A DNA stretch of 64,000 nucleotides from Streptomyces marokkonensis (GTDB taxonomy: Bacteria; Actinomycetota; Actinomycetes; Streptomycetales; Streptomycetaceae). The stretch spans positions 62,001 to 126,000 of the forward strand of contig NZ_VSKS01000003.1 in NCBI RefSeq assembly GCF_008312835.1. Reading direction: 5' to 3'. The position numbers and the translations under genes are program-made. Shown in pieces: positions 1-7,787 of the stretch. Position 1 is the stretch's first letter, and every line of letters starts with the position of its first letter. Under the pieces are notes generated by a model that saw nothing but the letters and a program-made list of their open reading frames with translations, made no database searches and was not told where the DNA came from.

Positions 1-1828
1 CCTGGCGCAGTACGTCCTCGCTGCCGCTGCTGAGGAAGTTGTCCCGCGCTCCCGCGTTGACGAAGCCGATCTGGAGGGTGGTGCCGTCGAAGCCGGTCAC
101 CTGGGCGTTCTGACTGAGCAGGATCCAGGTGAAGCGACGGCGGTTCTTGACCGTCTCCAGGATGTTCGGCCAGAGCATGCGGGGGTCGAGACCACCACCG
201 CCGCCGCCCGGGGGAGCGGGAGCCGGCGGTGCCGCCTGAGGTGTGTGCACCGGCGTGGGCGCGGGGGCGTGGGCGGGGGCGGCACTCGGCGCCGCAGCCG
301 GGGGCCGGCCACCGCCCGTCGGCGCCGCCGTGGGCCAGCCGCCGGGCCGGCGGCCGCCGCTGCCGGCGGGGGCGGCGGTGGGCCAGGCTCCGGGCGCGCC
401 GGCCGGCGCGGCCGGACTCTCGGCGGCCGGGGCGGGGACGGCCGCCGGAGCCTCGGGCTGCGCGGCAGGCGGGGCCGGGGCGGGAGCAGGCGGCGCGGGT
501 GTGGGAGCAGGCGGCGCCGGAGTGGGCGACGGACCCGGTGCCCGTACCGCGGCCCGGACGGCGGCGGCACCACCGCCCGGCTCGATGCCGCCCTGCCCCT
601 GCGCCGGCCCGTGGGCCTCCGGCCCGGGGACGTACCCCACGGCGGGCGCACCGGCGCCCGCGGAGAAGTTCACACCACGCTCGATCCGGTCCAGCCGGGC
701 CATGACCGAGCGCTCGTCGCCGTACGCGGCGGGAAGCAGCACGCGCGCGCAGATCAGCTCGAGCTGGAGACGGGGCGAGGTGGCGCCGCGCATCTCGGTC
801 AGCCCCTCGTTGACGAGGTCGGCGGCACGGCTGAGCTCGGCGGGGCCGAAGGTGCCAGCCTGGGCCTGCATCCGCTCGATGACGTCGACGGGGGCGTCGA
901 TGAGCCCCTTCTCGGCCGCGTCGGGGACGGCGGCGAGGATGACCAGGTCCCGCAGCCGCTCCAGCAGGTCCGCGACGAACCTGCGCGGATCGTTGCCGCC
1001 CTCGATCACCCGGTCGACGACCTCGAAGGCGGCGGCGCCGTCCCCGGTCGCGAAGGCCTCGACCACGGAGTCGAGCAGCGAGCCGTCGGTGTACCCGAGC
1101 AGGGAGGTGGCCATGGCATACGTCACACCGTCCGCCGTCGCTCCGGCGAGCAGCTGGTCCATGACGGACATCGAGTCACGCACCGACCCGGCCCCGGCCC
1201 GCACGACGAGCGGCAGCACGCCCTCCTCGACGGGGATGGCCTCCTTCCGGCACACCTCGCCGAGGTAGTCCCGCAGGGTGCCGGGCGGGACCAGCCGGAA
1301 CGGGTAGTGGTGCGTCCGCGACCGGATCGTCCCGATGACCTTCTCGGGCTCGGTGGTCGCGAAGATGAACTTCAGATGCTCCGGCGGCTCCTCGACGACC
1401 TTGAGCAGCGCGTTGAAACCGGCCGACGTGACCATGTGGGCCTCGTCGATGATGTAGATCTTGTAGCGGCTGGAGGCGGGCCCGAAGAATGCCTTCTCGC
1501 GCAGGTCACGGGCGTCGTCCACACCACCGTGGGAAGCGGCGTCGATCTCGATGACGTCGATCGAACCGGGTCCGTTGCGCGCGAGGTCGCGGCACGACTG
1601 GCACTCCCCGCACGGAGTCGGCGTGGGGCCCTTCTCGCAGTTCAGGCACCGGGCGAGGATCCGCGCACTGGTCGTCTTGCCGCAGCCGCGCGGACCGCTG
1701 AACAGGTACGCGTGATTGACCCGGTTGTTCCGCAGCGCCTGCTGCAACGGGTCGGTGACATGCTCCTGCCCGATGACCTCGGCGAACGACTCCGGGCGAT
1801 AGCGGCGGTACAGCGCGAGAGACGACAC
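1..1828 (-). CDS. dnaX: DNA polymerase III subunit gamma/tau (3' end outside window)
   Basis: Clamp-loader ATPase of the replicative DNA polymerase. The N-terminal AAA+ domain begins VSSLALYRRYRPESF. It has a Walker A motif GPRGCGKTT near residues 45-53, a four-cysteine zinc module near residues 61-79, and a Walker B/DEAH-type motif IIDEAHMVTSAGFNALLK. A long Pro/Ala/Gly-rich linker follows, typical of actinobacterial tau, then the start of the tau C-terminal domain (ILETVKNRRRFTWILLSQNA), where the window ends. I chose the GTG at 1828 because the family consensus starts there; an ATG four bases upstream is out of frame. The SRP RNA gene lies immediately upstream on the same strand, the usual actinobacterial arrangement. 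A long open frame on the opposite strand is a GC-bias artefact. Confidence 0.96.
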   Translation of the reverse strand, partial: MSSLALYRRYRPESFAEVIGQEHVTDPLQQALRNNRVNHAYLFSGPRGCGKTTSARILARCLNCEKGPTPTPCGECQSCRDLARNGPGSIDVIEIDAASHGGVDDARDLREKAFFGPASSRYKIYIIDEAHMVTSAGFNALLKVVEEPPEHLKFIFATTEPEKVIGTIRSRTHHYPFRLVPPGTLRDYLGEVCRKEAIPVEEGVLPLVVRAGAGSVRDSMSVMDQLLAGATADGVTYAMATSLLGYTDGSLLDSVVEAFATGDGAAAFEVVDRVIEGGNDPRRFVADLLERLRDLVILAAVPDAAEKGLIDAPVDVIERMQAQAGTFGPAELSRAADLVNEGLTEMRGATSPRLQLELICARVLLPAAYGDERSVMARLDRIERGVNFSAGAGAPAVGYVPGPEAHGPAQGQGGIEPGGGAAAVRAAVRAPGPSPTPAPPAPTPAPPAPAPAPPAAQPEAPAAVPAPAAESPAAPAGAPGAWPTAAPAGSGGRRPGGWPTAAPTGGGRPPAAAPSAAPAHAPAPTPVHTPQAAPPAPAPPGGGGGGLDPRMLWPNILETVKNRRRFTWILLSQNAQVTGFDGTTLQIGFVNAGARDNFLSSGSEDVLRQ

Positions 1829-1884
1829 GCATACGAGGTTATAGGCGTCCACCGACAACCGGACCGGGCGCCGGAGACGCAAGC

Positions 1885-1970
1885 GCCCCCCACGCACCCG
1901 CCAGAGCCGACCTACCCTTGCTGCCTTCCGGCCCTGGGGGAGTTCAGTCAGATAGCGCCGCGTGAGGGGC
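1885..1970 (-). ncRNA. ffs: Signal recognition particle RNA, small bacterial type (4.5S RNA)
   Basis: On the minus strand the apical domain reads CAGGGCCGGAAGGCAGCAAGGG, abbreviated here to its core GGCCGGAAGGCAGCAAGG, the Ffh-binding signature with the GGAA tetraloop and the asymmetric internal loop. The ends close with a perfect 11-base-pair helix between GCCCCTCACGC (1970-1960) and GCGTGGGGGGC (1895-1885), which sets the limits. It lies just upstream of dnaX, as in other actinobacteria. The RNA pairs with Ffh in co-translational membrane targeting. Boundaries are good to a few bases. Confidence 0.92.
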
Positions 1971-2046
1971 TACGCAGAGGCTACCCCATGTCGCGGGCGG
2001 GGAACGAGTTCGCGAGCACCCCTTTCGGTCATGTAATGTTTCCGGC

Positions 2047-2134
2047 GGAGGATTCGCCTAGAGGCCTAGGGCGCACGCTTGGAAAGCGTGTTGGGGGCAA
2101 CCCCTCACGAGTTCGAATCTCGTATCCTCCGCCA
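2047..2134 (+). tRNA. tRNA-Ser (anticodon GGA)
   Basis: Class II tRNA with acceptor stem GGAGGAT/ATCCTCC, anticodon loop TTGGAAA giving GGA (reads UCC and UCU), a long variable arm, and T-arm GAGTTCGAATCTC. A genomic CCA follows the discriminator G at 2132-2134. A strong hairpin terminator follows 20 bases later. Confidence 0.97.
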
Positions 2135-2153
2135 GTGCCTCACCGGGCACGAA

Positions 2154-2189
2154 GTCGAAGGGCCCCCTGGAAACAGGGGGCCCTTCGAC
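2154..2189 (+). terminator. Strong hairpin terminator after tRNA-Ser(GGA)
   Basis: Perfect 16-base-pair stem (GTCGAAGGGCCCCCTG and its complement) around a GAAA loop. No long T-run follows, as is common in Streptomyces. The position suits termination of the upstream tRNA transcript. Confidence 0.85.
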
Positions 2190-2362
2190 GTTGCCCGCGT
2201 CACCGGATCCGCGCGACCTCCTCGGTGCCGGGGTTCCCGTCACCGCGGCGTGGGGTGCAAGCTGGAAGTGAGGCCGCCTCGTCGTTCCGGGCGCGGGCTC
2301 GGGACACGCGGTCTCGCCACTCCGAGTGGGCCCCGCCAGGGGCCCGGCGGGAGGGAAGCGAG

Positions 2363-3019
2363 ATGACCGATCACGTCACCACCGCCACACGCTGGCACCT
2401 GACCGGCGACTGGTTCGACGTGTGCAAGTGCGCCATACCGTGCCCCTGCACCTTCGCCCAGCCCCCGACCTACGGCGACTGCGAGGGCGTGCTGGTCTGG
2501 CACATCCGGGAAGGCAGCTTCGGCGACGTGCGGCTGGACGGCCTGAACGTCCTGATGCTCGGCTCCTTCGTCGGCAACCCCTGGGCCGGCACGCACACCG
2601 ACCCGTACGCGGCGGTCTTCCTCGACGAACGCGCCGACGAGCGGCAGCGCGCCGCGCTCGGTGCCGTCTTCGGCGGTGAGGCGGGCGGGTGGCCGGCGGA
2701 GTTCGGGGAGATGTTCCACCCGGAGATGCGCGGCATGGACGTCGCCCCCGTCCACGTCGAGATCGACGAGGATCTCGCCACCTGGCGGGCCGAGATCCCC
2801 GGCCGGGTCACGGCCGTGGCGGAGGCGCTCACCGGCCCGACGACGCCTCAGGGCGCGCGCGTCCAGGTCCACAACGCCCCGGGGGCCGAGGTCGGACCGG
2901 GCCAGGTCGCCACCTGGGGCCGGGCCACGGCCGACCGCGCCGACGCGTTCGGCTTCTCCTGGGAACGCTCGGGGAGGTCGAGCAAGCACTTCCCGTTCGA
3001 CTGGAGCGGCCCCGACTAG
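2363..3019 (+). CDS. DUF1326 domain-containing protein
   Basis: 218-residue protein of the DUF1326 family, whose biochemical function is unknown to me. The N-terminal region carries the family's cysteine cluster DVCKCAIPCPCTF near residues 20-32, which suggests metal or thiol chemistry. No signal peptide or membrane segment is visible. The ATG at 2363 has a GGAGGGA-type ribosome site about nine bases upstream. It is convergent with a DUF2182 membrane protein 18 bp away. As I recall, DUF1326 and DUF2182 genes are frequently neighbours, so the pair may act together, possibly in metal handling; that role is inference. Confidence 0.85.
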   Translation: MTDHVTTATRWHLTGDWFDVCKCAIPCPCTFAQPPTYGDCEGVLVWHIREGSFGDVRLDGLNVLMLGSFVGNPWAGTHTDPYAAVFLDERADERQRAALGAVFGGEAGGWPAEFGEMFHPEMRGMDVAPVHVEIDEDLATWRAEIPGRVTAVAEALTGPTTPQGARVQVHNAPGAEVGPGQVATWGRATADRADAFGFSWERSGRSSKHFPFDWSGPD

Positions 3020-3037
3020 CAGCAGCCGTCAGGAGCG

Positions 3038-3880
3038 TCACATGCCGTCCGTCATCGGCATCGGCGCCCGCAGCCCCGGCAGCAGCCAGTCCTGGAACGG
3101 CGCGAGCACGGCGAGTACGAGGAACGCGACGCCCACGCCCCGGGCGAGCAGCGGACCACGGGACCACAGCTTCTCGACGAAGATGACGACGGCCAGCCCG
3201 GCCATCGCCGCCACGTTCATCACGCCGAGCGGCACCAGGACGACCATCAGGCCGGCGCAGCAGCCGACGCAGTAGGCGCCGTGATGGACGCCCACCCGGA
3301 GGTCGCGGGCCGGCCGGCGGAACCCGGCGTAGCGCACCAGGTGGGCCATGGGGTCGCGGCAGTGCCGCAGACAGACGTTCTTGAGGGGGCCGAGCTGATA
3401 CAGGCCCGCGAGCAGGAAGGCCACCGCGCCGATCCAGCGTCCGGCGGTCGGACGGTCGTCCACGAGGTCACCGGTGAGGGCGAGGGCCGCGTAGGCGAGC
3501 AGGCCGAAGGCGGTCCACACCAGCAGGTAGCCGCCCGTGAACTCGACGGTGCGCACGGTCCGTGTCCAGCCGGAGGACCGGCGGCCGATCGCGCGCACCC
3601 ACGTGAGGGCCACCGGTGCCATGGACGGCAGCATCATGGCCGCCGTCATCGTCACCCACAGCAGCAGGAACAGCGGCAGCGCCGTCCCCATGGTGCCGGG
3701 TCCCACCCCCATGTCGCGGGCCTGCCCGATGGTCAGCACCCAGGCGGGTACCGCGATCAGGAGGACCAGGAGCCAGGCGGCTGCCAGATCCCGCGCCGGC
3801 AGCAGGCCTCCGCCCGCTCCGGCCGGCGCGGGGTGCCGGGCGGAGGTGACGGTGGACGTCCTGCTGTGGCGCATCGGCAT
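3038..3880 (-). CDS. DUF2182 family multi-pass membrane protein
   Basis: 280-residue integral membrane protein with about seven hydrophobic segments (for example AAWLLVLLIAVPAWVLTIG and LPLFLLLWVTMTAAMMLP). The central MTAAMMLPSMAP motif and the Cys/His-rich loop (NVCLRHCRDP, then YCVGCCAGLMVV) are family hallmarks and are why the family is often called predicted metal-binding. The start at 3880 (MPMRHS) follows a GGGG-containing spacer on the minus strand; the second Met two codons on is an alternative. It lies downstream of, and on the same strand as, the CopC-CopD gene (92 bp gap), so it may belong to the copper transcript. Its substrate is unknown. Confidence 0.85.
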   Translation of the reverse strand: MPMRHSRTSTVTSARHPAPAGAGGGLLPARDLAAAWLLVLLIAVPAWVLTIGQARDMGVGPGTMGTALPLFLLLWVTMTAAMMLPSMAPVALTWVRAIGRRSSGWTRTVRTVEFTGGYLLVWTAFGLLAYAALALTGDLVDDRPTAGRWIGAVAFLLAGLYQLGPLKNVCLRHCRDPMAHLVRYAGFRRPARDLRVGVHHGAYCVGCCAGLMVVLVPLGVMNVAAMAGLAVVIFVEKLWSRGPLLARGVGVAFLVLAVLAPFQDWLLPGLRAPMPMTDGM

Positions 3881-3972
3881 GTACCCCTGAGGCTGCTTCC
3901 AGGACAGCACGGATGCCTCCGCGCCGCGACCGCGCCCGGTCGGCCCGTCGACGCCGGGCCGTGGGGAGAGCC

Positions 3973-5859
3973 TCAGCGCGTGATCCGCACCTGCCGGGTC
4001 TCGGTCACCTGGTCCACCTCCGAGACCCGGACCGTCAGCCTCATGGTCCAGGTGCCTTCGAGGGGGAGAACGACGTCGCTGGTGGCCCAGTAGCCGCCCC
4101 GGTCGGTCACCTCGGCGTCGATGGGGCCGATGTCCTCGGCGGCGAGGCTGAAGGAGACCCGGACCTCCGGTACGGAGGTCAGGGCACCGGTGGGGCCGAA
4201 GACCACGGCCTGCAGGCCGTTCTGGCCGACCCGGCCGGGGTCCATCGTGATCTGCACCGTGCCCCGGCCCCCGGGTGTGCCGACGTCGTAGGGGACCGTG
4301 AACGCCTCCGCACCGGGAAGCCCTGCCACCTGCGGCCGGGGCGCCTCGGCCGCCTCGGCCTCCGCGCGGGCGGGGAGGGTGCCGGTCAGCACCGTGGTGA
4401 TCAGCAGCACGACGACGGCCACGGCCACCTCGGCCAGCACGGACCGGCGCAGGGCGCGGCGGTAGTGGCCGGAAGCCGGCGGCGTCCCGGGCACGTCCGG
4501 CCCGTCCGGCGCGTCCGGAACGTCCGGCGCCGTCTCCGCGGGCCCGGGTCGCGGGGGCGCGCCGGACGCTCCCACCAGCTCGGGCACCCGTGCCTCCACC
4601 GCCGCCTGCGCCTGCGCCCCGCTCACCAGGAGCGCCGTCCAGCGGCGGGACAGACCCGCCGCCAGCAGCAGGAAGACGGTCGCGGCCAGTTTGGCCGTCA
4701 GGGTCCGGCCGTACGAGGAGTCCGTGAGGGCGGCCCAGGAGCCCAGGCCGCGCCAGGACTGGTAGGTGCCGGTGACGACGAGCACGGTCACCGAGAGGAA
4801 GGCCAGGCGGGAGAAGCGGGCGAGGGTGGCGGGCGGGGGCGGGGTCTTCGCGCGGTACAGGGTGAGGAGCAGCGCCGTCAGGCCGCCGAGCCAGCAGGCC
4901 GTCGCCAGCAGGTGGAGGACGGACGACGTCATCGCCAGCGGGACCTGGATCCCGGCGGAGGCGTGTTCGGCCGCCGCCCAGGTCAGGGCGAGGGCGACGG
5001 AGAACGCGGCGCCGGCCGCCAGGCGCGTCCTGGGGCCGCCGCGCCGGGCGAGCGGTGCCAGGACGGCCGCCGCGAGCAGGAGCAGGGCCAGCCGGGTCAG
5101 CAGGGCCAGGCCCGGCCGGCCGGTGAGGGCGCCGGAGAACGCGGCGGGGTCGAGGGCGGCGGAGGGCGGCGTGCCGTTCTCGTACGGGGCGCGCAGGACG
5201 AGCAGGGCGGCCGTGGCCGCCAGCAGGGTCCACCAGCCGGTGAGCAGCGCCGGCCGCAGCGGGGTGGTGTCCGGCGGACGGCACAGCCCCGCGAACGCCG
5301 CCGCGCCGATCAGCAGGGCGGCCGCGATGTACGCGAGGTAGCGGCCGGTGTCGTAGAGGCTCTTGGTGACCGGGTGCTCGGCGTGGTCCGCGGGTGCCGC
5401 GGGCGGGTGGGGCGAGGGCGAGCCGACGGAGAAGGTGAAGGCGCCGGAGACCGGGTGGCTGTCGGCGGAGACCACCCGCCAGGCCACCGTGTAGGTGCCG
5501 TCGGCGAGGTCGCCGGGCAGTGCGGCGCGCGCGGTGTCGGAGGCGCCGTCCGCGTGCCGCGGCTCGCCCAGCCGGACCCGGCGGTTGTCGGGGCTGTAGA
5601 CGCGGAAGGAGTCGTCGAGCAGGCCGACCGGCTCCGTGAAGGTCAGCGTGAGGTGCCGCGGGGCGGACCCGACGACGCTTCCGTCCCCGGGGTCGCTGTC
5701 CCGGAGGGCGGCGTGGGCGCTCGCCGGGGCCGCGCTGCCGAGGAGGAGCAGGACCAGCACGGTGCCCAGCAGCACCAGCCCTCGGAGCCGCCGGGTCCCG
5801 CGGCCCGCGGCCCCGCCCCGTCCGCCGTCGGCCACCGCCTCGCTGCGCCGTCGCTCCAC
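3973..5859 (-). CDS. CopC-CopD copper resistance fusion protein
   Basis: About 628 residues. The order is: signal sequence ending ASAHA; periplasmic-type CopC domain whose mature N-terminus starts with His (HAALRDSDP); a Pro/Gly linker; a CopD transmembrane domain of about eight helices (HASAG...HLLATACWLGGLTALLL); a hydrophilic Pro/Asp-rich loop; another helix; and a C-terminal beta domain (FTVPYDVGTPGGRGTVQITM to the end) like the extracellular YtkA-type domain of YcnJ proteins. The N-terminal His of mature CopC is a known copper ligand. I prefer the GTG at 5859 behind GGGAGG over the in-frame TTG at 5880. A second copper locus lies near 62-64 kb. The role is copper uptake or delivery, inferred from family. 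Confidence 0.9.
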   Translation of the reverse strand: MERRRSEAVADGGRGGAAGRGTRRLRGLVLLGTVLVLLLLGSAAPASAHAALRDSDPGDGSVVGSAPRHLTLTFTEPVGLLDDSFRVYSPDNRRVRLGEPRHADGASDTARAALPGDLADGTYTVAWRVVSADSHPVSGAFTFSVGSPSPHPPAAPADHAEHPVTKSLYDTGRYLAYIAAALLIGAAAFAGLCRPPDTTPLRPALLTGWWTLLAATAALLVLRAPYENGTPPSAALDPAAFSGALTGRPGLALLTRLALLLLAAAVLAPLARRGGPRTRLAAGAAFSVALALTWAAAEHASAGIQVPLAMTSSVLHLLATACWLGGLTALLLTLYRAKTPPPPATLARFSRLAFLSVTVLVVTGTYQSWRGLGSWAALTDSSYGRTLTAKLAATVFLLLAAGLSRRWTALLVSGAQAQAAVEARVPELVGASGAPPRPGPAETAPDVPDAPDGPDVPGTPPASGHYRRALRRSVLAEVAVAVVVLLITTVLTGTLPARAEAEAAEAPRPQVAGLPGAEAFTVPYDVGTPGGRGTVQITMDPGRVGQNGLQAVVFGPTGALTSVPEVRVSFSLAAEDIGPIDAEVTDRGGYWATSDVVLPLEGTWTMRLTVRVSEVDQVTETRQVRITR

Positions 5860-5932
5860 GTCGTACCCGCCTCCCGGCAATCCGGCTACGGGGTAGGTAC
5901 GGACGGCGGGCCCGGCGTGCTCACCGGGCGGC

Positions 5933-6706
5933 TCACCAGGTCGGCCGGGCCGACACTCCCCCGTCCACCACCAGGTCGTGGCCCGTCACCCAGGACGCGA
6001 GCCCGGAGGCCAGGAACACGCAGGCGTCGCCGACGTCCTCCGGGCGGCCGAGCCGGCCCACGGCGGACGCCTCCCGCCACCGGCGCACGCCCTCCGGCCA
6101 GGCGTCGGCCAGGCCCTCGCGCTCGACCAGTCCCGGCGAGACGGAGTTGACGCGGACGCCCCACGGCCCGTACTCCACGGCCGCCGCGCGGGCGTGCGTC
6201 ACCACCGCCGCCTTCGACACGCCGTAGTGGGCGTGGCCGGGGGCCGGGCCGCGGGCCTCGACGGAGGCGATGTGGGTGACGGAGCCGCCGCCGTCCTGCT
6301 CGCGCATGAGGCGTGCCGCCGCCCGGGTGCAGGCGAAGACACCGGTGAGGTTCGTGTCCACGACCGTGCGCCACTCGTCCGCCGTCATCACCGCGAGCTC
6401 CCGGACGGGCTGGATCCCTGCGTTGTTGACCAGCGCGGTCAGCCGGCCGCCGCCCCACTCGGCCGCCTCGGTCACCACGCGGACGCAGGCGTCCTCGTCG
6501 GTCAGGTCCCCGCGGAGGACGACGGCCGCGCCGCCCGACTCCCGGATGCGGCCGGCGGTGTCCCGCGCGGACGCCACCGACGTACGGCAGTGCAGCGCGA
6601 CGGCCGCGCCCTCCTCGGCTAACCGCCGCGCGATGCCCCGGCCGATGCCGCCGCCCGCGCCCGTGACCAGGGCGACCTGGCCCCGGAGCAGCCCCTGTCC
6701 GCTCAT
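5933..6706 (-). CDS. SDR-family NAD(P)-dependent oxidoreductase
   Basis: 257-residue classical short-chain dehydrogenase/reductase. The nucleotide-binding motif is TGAGGGIGRG near residue 16. NNAG follows the fourth strand. The catalytic Ser in THIASVEA and the YxxxK motif HYGVSKAAV are intact, and the C-terminus VDGGVSARPTW is typical. The ATG at 6706 overlaps the cupin gene's stop as ATGA, so translation is coupled; a GTG nine bases upstream is less likely. It is the last gene of the four-gene set behind the iron box at 10131. The substrate cannot be told from sequence. Confidence 0.9.
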   Translation of the reverse strand: MSGQGLLRGQVALVTGAGGGIGRGIARRLAEEGAAVALHCRTSVASARDTAGRIRESGGAAVVLRGDLTDEDACVRVVTEAAEWGGGRLTALVNNAGIQPVRELAVMTADEWRTVVDTNLTGVFACTRAAARLMREQDGGGSVTHIASVEARGPAPGHAHYGVSKAAVVTHARAAAVEYGPWGVRVNSVSPGLVEREGLADAWPEGVRRWREASAVGRLGRPEDVGDACVFLASGLASWVTGHDLVVDGGVSARPTW

Positions 6707-7182
6707 GGTCGGCACAGCTCCGCGATGAGCGCCGCCCGGCCGGGATGCCGCTCCGTCAGTTCCGCCGCGTCGCCGTGCTCGTAGCCCTCGTAGGTGAAGC
6801 CGGGCGCCATCGTGCAGCCGAACAGCGTCCAGGCGCCGCCCGCCGCCACCCGCGCGCCCATCCAGGTGCCGGCCGGGACGGTGAGCTGGACGTGCTGGCC
6901 GCCGAGGACGTCCGGGCCCAGGACGGGGGTCCGGGAGGTGCCGTCCGGGGCGAGGAGGAGGAGCTGGAGCGGGTCGCCGAGGTAGTGGTGCCAGATCTCG
7001 TCGGCGGGCAGGCGGTGCAGGGCGGAGAAGTCGCCGGGTGCGTCGGTGAGCAGGACGACGACGGCGGTGCCCTCGGGCCGGCCGTCGGGGCGCACGGGAC
7101 CCGCCCAGGTCTGCCGGAACCGCCCGCCCTCGCGGGGGATCGGCTCCAGACCGTAGTGGGCGACGAGGTCCTCGGGGGTCAC
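6703..7182 (-). CDS. Cupin-fold DUF985 family protein
   Basis: 159 residues. The sequence resembles the DUF985/YML079-like cupin family: EGGRFRQTW near the N-terminus, DEIWHHYLGDPLQLLLL for the first cupin motif, and GGAWTLFGCTMAPGFTYEGYE for the second. The His-Glu-Tyr positions fit a small-molecule pocket. No enzymatic function is established for the family, as far as I know. The GTG at 7182 overlaps the acyltransferase stop as GTGA, and its own stop overlaps the SDR start, so it is tightly coupled to the iron-box set. It may act on a siderophore-related metabolite, which is inference from context. Confidence 0.82.
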   Translation of the reverse strand: MTPEDLVAHYGLEPIPREGGRFRQTWAGPVRPDGRPEGTAVVVLLTDAPGDFSALHRLPADEIWHHYLGDPLQLLLLAPDGTSRTPVLGPDVLGGQHVQLTVPAGTWMGARVAAGGAWTLFGCTMAPGFTYEGYEHGDAAELTERHPGRAALIAELCRP

Positions 7183-7787
7183 CTGCCGAAGGCTACCTCG
7201 CGGGTGAGGAAGGCGAGTTGCGCCCTCTTCTCCGGCAGATACACGTCGGGCAGGTCGATCTCCGGCAGCACGACCTCGGGGCCCGCGGTGAAACCCTGCT
7301 TCGCGAAGCGGGCGATCGCCTTCCCGTTGGCGACGTCCGGGTCGACCACCACCCGCTGCCGGTCCAGCACCAGCAGGACGTACGTGGCGACGGCGGTCAG
7401 TACACCGCCCGTCCAGCCGGGTCGCGCGCCGTCCGGCCCGGCGGGGGCGAGGAGCAGGTGGACGCCGATGTCGCCGGGTTCGACGGGGTAGCACGCGCCG
7501 ACGCGGTCCGCCTGCGGTTCATACGTCTGGAGCAGCGCGGCCGGGGTGCCGTCCACGAGGACGAGGTACGCGTGGTGGGTGTCGAGGGTGTCCATGTGGG
7601 CGTAGATCTCGGCGACCTGACGCACGGTCAGGCCGTTCATGCCCCAGAAGACGGCGCGTTCCCCGCTCACCCAGCGGTGCAGCAGGGGCGCGTCGGCGGC
7701 CGGGTCGAGGGGCACGACGCGCACGGAGCCGATGCCGTCGACCTCCTGCTCGTGGACGGCCGGGCGGGGGGTGTAGGGGTCAGACAT
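7179..7787 (-). CDS. Siderophore-type GNAT acyltransferase
   Basis: 202-residue GNAT-fold protein of the IucB/RhbD/MbtK type. The features seen are HRWVSGERAVFWGMNGLTV near the N-terminus, a central QTYEPQADRVGACYPVEPGDIGVHLLL segment, and a C-terminal ARFAKQGF region. In this family the enzyme acylates the N-hydroxy-lysine or -ornithine type amine of hydroxamate siderophores. The ATG at 7787 has a GAAGGAG ribosome site. It overlaps the acylase gene by 8 bp upstream and the cupin gene by 4 bp downstream. No NRPS or NIS synthetase lies nearby, so it may modify a siderophore made elsewhere or acylate a small amine. The iron box upstream supports a role in iron acquisition. Confidence 0.85.
   Translation of the reverse strand: MSDPYTPRPAVHEQEVDGIGSVRVVPLDPAADAPLLHRWVSGERAVFWGMNGLTVRQVAEIYAHMDTLDTHHAYLVLVDGTPAALLQTYEPQADRVGACYPVEPGDIGVHLLLAPAGPDGARPGWTGGVLTAVATYVLLVLDRQRVVVDPDVANGKAIARFAKQGFTAGPEVVLPEIDLPDVYLPEKRAQLAFLTREVAFGR

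Noticed and set aside
245-3019. A rightward open frame of over 900 codons
   Set aside because: It is antisense to dnaX, the SRP RNA and a tRNA, and only its end is the real DUF1326 gene. Its length comes from GC-rich codon bias.
3038-5284. A continuous leftward frame joining DUF2182 with sequence inside the CopC-CopD gene
   Set aside because: The N-terminal part is a shadow of CopC-CopD in another frame; DUF2182 begins at 3880 with a normal start.
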